In this document: one piece after another, positions 52,834-60,735 of the stretch
How the letters are laid out: each line of letters opens with the position of its first letter
How positions within the stretch are numbered: position 1 is the stretch's first letter
Made by a program: the position numbers and the translations under genes
Source: Kordia jejudonensis
Lineage (GTDB): Bacteria > Bacteroidota > Bacteroidia > Flavobacteriales > Flavobacteriaceae
Assembly (NCBI RefSeq): GCF_001005315.1
Contig: NZ_LBMG01000004.1
Coordinates: forward strand, 62,001-126,000
Direction: 5' to 3'
DNA length: 64,000 nt
The notes under the pieces: model-generated
What the model saw: the letters and a program-made list of their open reading frames with translations, nothing else
What the model was told of the DNA's origin: nothing
Databases searched by the model: none

Positions 52834-52871
52834 AAAAAAAGCCTTTCTCAAACTTGAGAAAGGCTTTTTCT
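52834..52871. terminator. Bidirectional terminator between convergent genes
   Basis: Perfect arms 'aaaagcctttctcaa' and 'ttgagaaaggctttt' with a very short loop (act-like), and A and T tracts on either side. It serves the haloperoxidase gene (plus) and the lipoprotein gene ending at 52897 (minus). Confidence 0.85.
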
Positions 52872-52896
52872 TTTTCTAATTCTAGCAATTTTAATA

Positions 52897-55329
52897 TTAT
52901 TGACTGCAATTTCCGTTAAGAATGTCTTGTCCAGATGGATTGTAAGCATTATTCACGATTACCACACAGTAATTATTGTTCCAATTTGAATTAATTAATA
53001 CTGGATCTAATGCGCATAGATTTGTCAAGTTTGGGTTTGGACCGTCAATATATCCACCACAATCTCCTTCCCATTGTCTGACACCAATGTTGATTATTGA
53101 AAAATTGTTTATTCCAGAAATGGTTATATTTTCAATACCATTTAAGCTTTGTAAGGCATCATTATTTGAAACTATAAGACTTCTCGCTTGCAGTTGTCCT
53201 ATTCCTTCCAAGTTAATTAATGCATCATTATCATTGATATCTAAATCTAGTATTGATGTTAAATTTCCTAAATCTGCTAAGGAACTCAAAGCATCATTAT
53301 TATGGATTGTTACAAATCTGAGCGTAGTAATATTTTCAATGCCTTGTAATGAAGTTAACGAAGCGTTACTTGAAATTCTCAAGTCATTTTGACTAGTTAA
53401 ATTAAAAATTTCGATTCCTTGTAATGAAGTTAATGCATTGTTTCCAGAAATGGTAATATTAGCTTCAACAGTAATGGCGTTGTTGAATCCTGAAAGACTT
53501 GTGAGTCCATCATTGTCTGCAATTTTTAAATTATTTAATGATGTAAAGTTTTCGCAACCAGCAAGTGAAGTTAATTGATCGTTATTCGTAATTTGTAACG
53601 AGTATATTGACGTAATATTTGTAAAACCTTGTAATGCGGTTAGCGAAGGATTATTTTCAATAATGATAGCATTACCGATATGAGTAATATTTGCTAAATC
53701 ACTTAAGGTTTGTAGGTTTTCATTTCCAATAATTTTTAAATCTTCTGAAATGCTAATAATAGATGCTAACGGACTTAAATCTGTAATATCTGTATAGTTA
53801 TTTTCATCACCAATGATAAGACTACCGTTGATTTCTACAAAACCAAAAGTCATAAAGTCATTAACTTCTTGTTGCGTTGAAAGGCGAAGATTTCCGTTAA
53901 AAAACCCGCCAGTATCATCACAAGTACTTACAGTTCCTAAATTGAAGTTTTGCGTATTTAACGGGACATTATCAACAATATTCCACTGATTAGTATCAAA
54001 ATCAAATATTTGAATGATTGCGTTTTGTATTTCACAATGCTGTAATCCAACATTAATTGTACCATCTGTGATCGCAAATATATTGTATTCATCTACATAC
54101 ATGTATCCGTTGGTAATTGGAGCACCATTACAGTTTGTAACAGTTCCCGTAATCGTAGTTGTTAGTAAACTGACACTTTCATCAAAGGAAATTGTAGTGC
54201 TTGTGTCTGTTGCATAACCACCAATAGTTTGCGTAGCTATTAGTTGTCCAAAACATAAGCTTGCAACTTGATATATAGAAACAATTATTTCTTCATTTCT
54301 AGGAATTAGACCACATTCAAATTCTCCTGAATATGCTGAACCAGAAAATATAGTTTGATTATTTTCAGCCCTTGTAATGATAACGTAGTAAGGTGTACTT
54401 TGATTGGAACCATTTGGAGCCAAATTGAAACACAATTCAACAGGATCAAAAGGAATGTCACAATTCCACCATGTAAAATGTGTTACTTCAGCATAGTATG
54501 TATTACCATCTTTTATGGCTTGTCCATCTTCTTTCCAATACCCTACTTCTTCATCGAAATACCATAAATTTATGGTTTCAGGAGCTATACTTGTTTGTGA
54601 ATAATCAACTGGAAACTCAAGTGTTGCAGGACTTTCAGGATCGATATTTAAACGATCGCCGCTAGGAGAAAACAAATTTACAGATAGCATTCCATAGGTT
54701 TCTAAACTTTGTGCATTGTTTGATGCATCTTGTGCAAATAAACTTCCTGGCATTTGTTGAAAAGTGTCAAAGCTATTTGGTCGTAAATAATGAACAACTA
54801 CATCAACAGCACCAGAATACGTGCTTCCTTCTGCGTTGATATAATCTCCGCTAAAGTTAATAATCCCACCATTTGATAACGATACTTGTGCATTTTGACC
54901 TGAATTGATAGTTGCAGTAACTTCCTTTTTCAACAGCACGATATTAATCTTATTGGCACCTTCCGTTTTTGGAATGACAACGCGTGAACCATCAATATAG
55001 CCGTCTTTTTTTGCTTTTATATATGCGAAGTTTTCAAAAACATCTGCATTATTTAATACAAACATTCCATTACGATCCGTCATTGTGGTCGTATTTCCGA
55101 TAGTAATTTGAACATTTTCTAATTTGAAACCGTCTACATCTGCAACTAAGCCAAAAAAGTTTCCAGTAGTGGTGTTTCCAAAGTTTTCAGATTGAAAAAG
55201 CTGATCTCTCATTTCTACTTCTGAGATTGGTTCAGCTGTGTCTATTTCTGAAGTAAAATCATCATTTTTACAGTTTTGCAATACTATAGCAAAAGCTGAA
55301 ATTAGGATATATTTGAATAGTTTTTTCAT
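52897..55329 (-). CDS. Surface lipoprotein with carboxypeptidase-like regulatory and leucine-rich-type repeats (paralogue 1)
   Basis: 810 residues. The lipoprotein signal ends 'IVLQNC'. A carboxypeptidase-regulatory-like beta domain lies at about 58-135 ('GNFFGLVADVDGFKLENVQI'). A conserved middle region to about 400 contains 'DPESPATLEFPVDYS' and 'VTHFTWWNCD'. From about 490 to 770 there are regular repeats of about 24 residues such as 'LTSLAGCENFTSLNNLKIADND', a leucine-rich or receptor-L-like solenoid. No T9SS sorting domain is seen at the end. It is probably a cell-surface binding protein. The gene is a tandem paralogue of the one at 55376, 46 bases apart. Confidence 0.82.
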   Translation of the reverse strand: MKKLFKYILISAFAIVLQNCKNDDFTSEIDTAEPISEVEMRDQLFQSENFGNTTTGNFFGLVADVDGFKLENVQITIGNTTTMTDRNGMFVLNNADVFENFAYIKAKKDGYIDGSRVVIPKTEGANKINIVLLKKEVTATINSGQNAQVSLSNGGIINFSGDYINAEGSTYSGAVDVVVHYLRPNSFDTFQQMPGSLFAQDASNNAQSLETYGMLSVNLFSPSGDRLNIDPESPATLEFPVDYSQTSIAPETINLWYFDEEVGYWKEDGQAIKDGNTYYAEVTHFTWWNCDIPFDPVELCFNLAPNGSNQSTPYYVIITRAENNQTIFSGSAYSGEFECGLIPRNEEIIVSIYQVASLCFGQLIATQTIGGYATDTSTTISFDESVSLLTTTITGTVTNCNGAPITNGYMYVDEYNIFAITDGTINVGLQHCEIQNAIIQIFDFDTNQWNIVDNVPLNTQNFNLGTVSTCDDTGGFFNGNLRLSTQQEVNDFMTFGFVEINGSLIIGDENNYTDITDLSPLASIISISEDLKIIGNENLQTLSDLANITHIGNAIIIENNPSLTALQGFTNITSIYSLQITNNDQLTSLAGCENFTSLNNLKIADNDGLTSLSGFNNAITVEANITISGNNALTSLQGIEIFNLTSQNDLRISSNASLTSLQGIENITTLRFVTIHNNDALSSLADLGNLTSILDLDINDNDALINLEGIGQLQARSLIVSNNDALQSLNGIENITISGINNFSIINIGVRQWEGDCGGYIDGPNPNLTNLCALDPVLINSNWNNNYCVVIVNNAYNPSGQDILNGNCSQ

Positions 55330-55375
55330 TTTTTTGGTTCGTATTTTACTTGGTTAGATGTACTAATTTCAGGTA

Positions 55376-57718
55376 TTATTGACTGCAATTTCCATCAATA
55401 ATATTTTGGATACTAGGATTAAATGGATTGTTTTCTATGTAAATTCCTGAAAAAGTACTCGTTGTTGTTGGATATGTTCCGTTCGTGAATAGGTTTTGTA
55501 GCGCACAGAAATTGGTTAAATTAGTATTGGGTGAATTTACGACAATATCAAATTCTATATCTTTTCCAATTAACATCCAATCTACGCTAAGCAGATTTTC
55601 TAAACCATCTAAATTTGTCAATGCATCATTGCCGCCGATAGAAACAATACTTGCACTTGTTACGTTGCTAAGTGCAGAAATATCAGTCAAAGCGTCTACG
55701 TCTCTAATACGTAGTATGCTTGCATTTGTAAGTTGATTGAGTCCTTGTAAAGAAGTCAATAAAGGTAAAAATGATAGATCTACAGTACTAAAAGAAGTAA
55801 GATTGCTCAAAGGAGCCAAAGAGCTTATCGCTTGACAGTTAGAAATATTTATACCGTTCGCAACCGTGTACGATTGTAGCGGATCTAGCGATGCTAGTAC
55901 AGGATTGTTGACTAAAGTTACGTTTAAATTAGCAGTAGCATTTACGTTTTCCAAGCCGTCTAATGATGTCAATGCATTGTTATTTGAAATTCGAAAACCA
56001 AATTCAAGTGAAGTTAACGAACTCAATGAACTAATAGAATTTAATGAAGCATTATTGTCAATAACAAGCAAGTTAGCACTTGTTACATTACTGAGTCCAT
56101 CAAGACTAATTAAATTCGGATTATTAGAAATGGTTAGAAATTCATCAACGTTTTCTAATAGGTTGAGCGGTGTTAAATTTGTGATATTGCTACCAAATTG
56201 ATAATCTCCAATCGTAAGATTTCCATTAATTGTCGTGAAGTTTTGAGCTCCAAATTCATTTACATCACTTTGTGAAAATAAGGTAACATCTCCATTGTAA
56301 ATTCCGCCTGTACTTGTACATGAACTAACGGTTCCTACATCAAAGTTTCCACCATCAAGCAATACATTATCTGCCACCATCCATTGGCTTGTATCGTAAT
56401 CAAAAATTTGAAGCGTAACGACTTCCGTGGTACAATGTGACACACCAATATCTATTACACCATCTGTGATGCTAAATATATTTGAATCATTGATATACAT
56501 ATATCCATTGGTAATTGGATCTCCAATACAATTATTGGCAATTCCAACAATATTTGTGATAAGATTGTTTTCTGTAAACGTTATATTTACGGAAGTATCT
56601 GTAGCGTAACCGCCAAGCGTTTCTGCATGTACCAATTGCGTGTTACAAAAACCATTAGTGCCATATATGGAAACTGATATTTCTTCATTTCGAGGAACCA
56701 AACCACATTCCGTTTCATTTCCTAAAATTTCTCCTGAATAAATTATTTGATCGTTACTCACTCGTCTAATGATTACAAAATAAGGAATGTCTCCATCAAC
56801 GTTTGTAGCACTTGCGGTAAAGCAAAATTCAACCGAATCAAACGGAATATCACAGTTCCACCACGTAAAATGTGTTACTTCTGCTACATACTTATTTCCA
56901 TCTCTAACGGCTTGTCCTTCTTCTTTCCAATACCCAACTTCTTCATCAAAATACCATAAATCAATGGTTTCAGGCGCAATACCATTTTGGGTAAAATAGA
57001 TAGGAAATTCTAACGTAGCTGGACTTTCAGGATCAATATTTAAGCGTTCTCCAGAAGGGGAAAATAAATTTATAGAAATCATTCCATAGGTTTCCAAACT
57101 TTGTGCATTGTTGGATGCGTTTTGTGCTAACAAACTCCCTGGCATTTCGGCAAAAATACGCGCACTGCTAGGTTGTATGTTGTGCATTACTACATCAACG
57201 TTACCGGAATATGGACTTCCATCTGCGGTAATAAATCCACCACTAAAGTTGACCAACGCACCACTTGGCGTCGATACTTGTGAATTTTGCCCAGAACTTA
57301 CCGTTGCAATAACTTCTTTTTTGAACATGATGATGTTAATTTTACTAGCACCATCAGTTTTTGGAATAACGACTCTAGAGGCATCAATATAGCCATCTTT
57401 TTTAGCTTTTATGTATGCAAAATTTTCGAAGACGTCTGTAGTATTCAAAATAAACATTCCGTTACGATCAGTCATCGTTACAATGTTTCCTATAGTAATT
57501 TGAACGTTTTCTAGTTTTATTCCCTCAGTATCTTTTACCAAACCTATAAAATTTCCAGTAGTGGCGTTTCCAAAGTTTTCCGATTGAAAAATTTGATCAT
57601 TAAGATTTAGATTTGTAGGGATTTCAGTGACAATTTCATTGGTGAATTCTTCATCTTGACAATTTTGAAATAGTAATGCAAGAAAAAGGAAAAGGGTTAG
57701 TTGGATCGTTTTTTTCAT
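55376..57718 (-). CDS. Surface lipoprotein with carboxypeptidase-like regulatory and leucine-rich-type repeats (paralogue 2)
   Basis: 780 residues. The lipoprotein signal ends 'LLFQNC'. The first 400 residues or so are closely similar to the neighbour ('GNFIGLVKDTEGIKLENVQI', 'SLETYGMISINLFSPSG', 'VTHFTWWNCD'). The C-terminal repeats ('LTSLDGLENVNATANLNV' and the like, about 480-740) differ more. The pair came from a local duplication followed by divergence of the presumed binding part. Both end in the same short motif 'NGNCSQ'. The first gene in transcription order is this one. Confidence 0.82.
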   Translation of the reverse strand: MKKTIQLTLFLFLALLFQNCQDEEFTNEIVTEIPTNLNLNDQIFQSENFGNATTGNFIGLVKDTEGIKLENVQITIGNIVTMTDRNGMFILNTTDVFENFAYIKAKKDGYIDASRVVIPKTDGASKINIIMFKKEVIATVSSGQNSQVSTPSGALVNFSGGFITADGSPYSGNVDVVMHNIQPSSARIFAEMPGSLLAQNASNNAQSLETYGMISINLFSPSGERLNIDPESPATLEFPIYFTQNGIAPETIDLWYFDEEVGYWKEEGQAVRDGNKYVAEVTHFTWWNCDIPFDSVEFCFTASATNVDGDIPYFVIIRRVSNDQIIYSGEILGNETECGLVPRNEEISVSIYGTNGFCNTQLVHAETLGGYATDTSVNITFTENNLITNIVGIANNCIGDPITNGYMYINDSNIFSITDGVIDIGVSHCTTEVVTLQIFDYDTSQWMVADNVLLDGGNFDVGTVSSCTSTGGIYNGDVTLFSQSDVNEFGAQNFTTINGNLTIGDYQFGSNITNLTPLNLLENVDEFLTISNNPNLISLDGLSNVTSANLLVIDNNASLNSISSLSSLTSLEFGFRISNNNALTSLDGLENVNATANLNVTLVNNPVLASLDPLQSYTVANGINISNCQAISSLAPLSNLTSFSTVDLSFLPLLTSLQGLNQLTNASILRIRDVDALTDISALSNVTSASIVSIGGNDALTNLDGLENLLSVDWMLIGKDIEFDIVVNSPNTNLTNFCALQNLFTNGTYPTTTSTFSGIYIENNPFNPSIQNIIDGNCSQ

Positions 57719-57905
57719 ATTTTCATCATTTAGTAAATAGATACGGATATCTATAAAAGGTTGCGTTAGAAATTTTGAAATGGAAGATTTTCTCCAACGA
57801 ACATACTACACTAAAAATAATTTTTCTAAAGATGTTTTTTATGAAAGAATATTGATGCACTACTTTGATAATCAGCTACTTTTTACTTTTCAAAGAAGTG
57901 TGATT

Positions 57906-58727
57906 TTATCGTAACTTTTCCAACAAGTTTTTAGCTTTTTCATAGTTGAAATTTTTCGGATCTTTGATTAGATTTTCCAACGTATTGATTGCTTTTTCTT
58001 TATTATTCATCTTCAAATGAAGCAACGTTTCATACCAATATCCTTTGGAATGTTCTGCTGAATTTCCCGATGTTGTAAGCTGTTGAAATATAGCAATGGC
58101 TTCTTCATTTCTATCCAATTGATCATACGAAGCGCCTAAATATTGCAGACTAAATACATACAATTCATTGGAAGTTTCAATTTGAGAAAATTTAGCAACA
58201 GCTTCTTCATAATTTGAAGCTCTAAAAGCTAGTTCTCCTTGTGAAAACAAATCTTCTTGTTGCCCTTTTTCTACAAATGAAGGCAGTTCGTTCCAGTTTA
58301 CATTTGCTTCATAATACGAATTTAGAGAAGGATTCACTTGTAAAAAGTAAATGCTGCAACAAAAAATCAGCACTGCGGCAACCATTACATATTTTAGGTA
58401 ATTTTTACGAGGTTTTTTGTTGGCTTCTTCTTCTAAATAGGAATCTCCAACTGCTTTGATAGTATTGGAAAGTTGTTGATATTCGTCACTTCTCAGTTTC
58501 GATTTCAACGTTGCGAGTTCTTCATTATTCGGATTATTTTGAAATATGTCATAATCACTCTGTGCATTCAAAGCTTCTCGCAGCTCTTTTTCAAGTGTAA
58601 GCTCTCGTTTCAACTCACTATTCTGCGCTATCTTTTGCTCAAAACGTCTGCGTTCCAATTCGTTCAGATCATCGTTGAGGTATCGATGCATTTCTGCCAA
58701 AAGTTCTTCGGTTAATCTTGACGCCAT
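57906..58727 (-). CDS. Membrane protein with anti-sigma-like N-terminus and TPR tail
   Basis: 273 residues. The cytoplasmic N-terminus (about 1-105) is helical and resembles zinc-free anti-sigma regions ('EMHRYLNDDLNELERRRFEQKIAQN'). One membrane helix lies at about 110-130, and a periplasmic part (about 150-273) holds three TPR-like repeats ('GELAFRASNYEEAVAKFSQI', 'LGASYDQLDRNEEAIAIF'). It overlaps the sigma-factor gene by 16 bases, so it is very likely its membrane-bound regulator, which would sense something in the periplasm. Confidence 0.75.
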   Translation of the reverse strand: MASRLTEELLAEMHRYLNDDLNELERRRFEQKIAQNSELKRELTLEKELREALNAQSDYDIFQNNPNNEELATLKSKLRSDEYQQLSNTIKAVGDSYLEEEANKKPRKNYLKYVMVAAVLIFCCSIYFLQVNPSLNSYYEANVNWNELPSFVEKGQQEDLFSQGELAFRASNYEEAVAKFSQIETSNELYVFSLQYLGASYDQLDRNEEAIAIFQQLTTSGNSAEHSKGYWYETLLHLKMNNKEKAINTLENLIKDPKNFNYEKAKNLLEKLR

Positions 58728-59272
58728 CTTCTTATTTTTTGGTATTTATTGTCTTTTTTTATCAGGGCTACTAATTTGCTACGACATTTAAAAACACGTT
58801 GTCGTACGGTATTTACGGAAGCATATGAATGTTCTAACACAATATCTTCATAACTCAATCCATTAAAATAACTACTTAAAATTTCTTTACAATTATCAGA
58901 AAGTAAATCAAATTTTTCAATGTAAAAATCCAAGAGTTCTTGCTCTAAAATATGTGTTCCCAATTCGGCTTCCTTATCTACTAGGGTCAAAGGATCGGTT
59001 TTTATTACCTTATTTTTTAAAGTTCTTTTCCAAATATTTTTACAAATCACAAAAAGGTAGGCTTCAAACGACTTTATTTCCATCTTTTTTTCCTTTTGTG
59101 TCACAATAATGTACATCAATCCATCATGAAAAACATCGGAAGCATCTTGAATATCGCCTCTATTTTTTAGAACATACGCTTTAATTTTAGGAAACAATTT
59201 GGTATAAATTTCCTTTATAATTCGTTCGTTTCCAGATGTGAGCGCATTTATAAATCTTTCACTATCTTTCAT
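58712..59272 (-). CDS. ECF-type RNA polymerase sigma factor
   Basis: 186 residues from ATG 59272. An in-frame start at 59368 would overlap the divergent protease gene and lacks sigma features, so the shorter form is chosen. Region 2 ('DASDVFHDGLMYIIV', near 45-60) and region 4 ('ILSSYFNGLSYEDIVLEHSYASVNTVRQRVFKCRSKL', near 135-170) are clear. It is paired with the TPR/anti-sigma-like gene by overlap and divergent from the subtilisin-CHAT gene pair, which may be its regulon. Confidence 0.88.
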   Translation of the reverse strand: MKDSERFINALTSGNERIIKEIYTKLFPKIKAYVLKNRGDIQDASDVFHDGLMYIIVTQKEKKMEIKSFEAYLFVICKNIWKRTLKNKVIKTDPLTLVDKEAELGTHILEQELLDFYIEKFDLLSDNCKEILSSYFNGLSYEDIVLEHSYASVNTVRQRVFKCRSKLVALIKKDNKYQKIRRWRQD

Positions 59273-59353
59273 AAATTTTAAAAAAAGATTAAAATATTGG
59301 GTAATGTTTTTACGCGTTCGTTCCCTTCTATGTGAACGCAAAATTTTAATAAA

Positions 59354-60709
59354 ATGAGAAATATACAAAAACTTATTGCAATGCTTTTGTTAACCTGTAT
59401 GATATCCTGTACGCAAGATGATGCTTATATCAACGTAACAAAAGAAGAAAACATGAATGTAAACGCCAAAAATGGTGGTAATGGTAACTCACAAGGTTTT
59501 ATCCCCGGAAATATTCCTGTGTATTCACAAGATGAACTCATAATTCAGTACAAACCTGGAACGCCCGATAGCATGAAATACACCATTCGGGAAAATCATG
59601 GAATTGATGGCGATAATATAAATCCGCTACAAGGTTTCGGGATTTTTGAAATCTGTAGATGTAATGATCAAGATATTGAAAAATGGATCTTTCCTCCAGG
59701 AACTATTAGTATAGAACCAAAAAAGCAAGTACTTGATAGCGAAGTCGGAATAGAAACCTTCGGAATTGCCGCCGTAGATTACGAATTTGAATACGGATTT
59801 GATGTAGACAGTCCCGCAACAGGAACGGCCGCAGATACTTCGTATGAAACAAAAATAAAACCTGTAAACAACGGTATTACCATTGCTATTTTGGACACAG
59901 GTTTGGCTGCTTCATTAACGGTATTTGATTCTGACACTTCTGAGGAAAATCAATTTTTATACAATGCTTCGCTTACTGCGGTTGGAGAAGAAACATCGAG
60001 TTGGGATTTTGTTGATGGCGATCCAAATACATTTGATGATGATCCGTATAAACACGGAAGTATCATCGCACATCAAATTCATTCGGTATTATCGAGTTTA
60101 AATATCAAACATCAAATATTACCCATAAAAATTTCTAATCATGAAGGTAAAATTAGCTATTTCAACATGATATGTGGTTCCATGTATGCCGCTGAACGCG
60201 CAGATATTATCAATATGAGCTTTGGTTGGCAAGATGATCCTTTTGGAGATTTTGGGAATACTATTTTTCAAAATATATTAACCATGTTTCCAGATGTTGT
60301 ATTTGTAACTTCCGCAGGAAACACAAGCCACAATAATGATATTATAGCACATTATCCGTCATCATACGATGCAGACAATATAATTGCAGTTGCTTCATGT
60401 AATCAAGCTTATTCACAAGCATCCGATTTTTCCAATTATGGAAGTAGTGTAGATTTTTACACCAAAGGAGAAGACATTATTTTCTACGGCGGAACTGTTG
60501 AAGGAACTTCGTTTGCAGCTCCGCAAATTACGATTGAAGTTGCCAAAATATTAGATACAGGAGAAACTTCTGATTTGCCGATGGTCAATAGAATAGCAAT
60601 GCTAGGAATACCAACCACGGAAGCATTTGAAACCGTACTAAATTTCTATACAGGCGAAGAAGAAATTAAAAATACATTGCACAATAGATACATTATTGCT
60701 GAGTATTAA
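59354..60709 (+). CDS. Subtilisin-like serine protease, lipoprotein (peptidase family S8)
   Basis: 451 residues. The lipoprotein signal ends 'MISC'. After a prodomain-like region (about 40-165), the catalytic triad is complete: Asp181 ('AILDTGLA'), His234 ('KHGSIIAHQI') and Ser386 ('GTSFAAPQI'), with an oxyanion Asn in 'TSAGNTSHN'. It is probably anchored to the outer membrane. The gene is followed after 26 bases by the TPR-CHAT gene and is divergent from the sigma-factor gene, which suggests one regulated module. Confidence 0.88.
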   Translation: MRNIQKLIAMLLLTCMISCTQDDAYINVTKEENMNVNAKNGGNGNSQGFIPGNIPVYSQDELIIQYKPGTPDSMKYTIRENHGIDGDNINPLQGFGIFEICRCNDQDIEKWIFPPGTISIEPKKQVLDSEVGIETFGIAAVDYEFEYGFDVDSPATGTAADTSYETKIKPVNNGITIAILDTGLAASLTVFDSDTSEENQFLYNASLTAVGEETSSWDFVDGDPNTFDDDPYKHGSIIAHQIHSVLSSLNIKHQILPIKISNHEGKISYFNMICGSMYAAERADIINMSFGWQDDPFGDFGNTIFQNILTMFPDVVFVTSAGNTSHNNDIIAHYPSSYDADNIIAVASCNQAYSQASDFSNYGSSVDFYTKGEDIIFYGGTVEGTSFAAPQITIEVAKILDTGETSDLPMVNRIAMLGIPTTEAFETVLNFYTGEEEIKNTLHNRYIIAEY

Positions 60710-60735
60710 ATATATTGTCTATTTTTAATGTAAAA

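Noticed and set aside
52976-57514. Several plus-strand reading frames opposite the two repeat lipoproteins
   Set aside because: They follow the repeats of the minus-strand genes, have no family features and no start context, and are shadow frames.
59273-59368. Longer start for the sigma factor
   Set aside because: The extra 32 residues show no sigma features and overlap the start of the divergent protease gene; ATG 59272 fits better.
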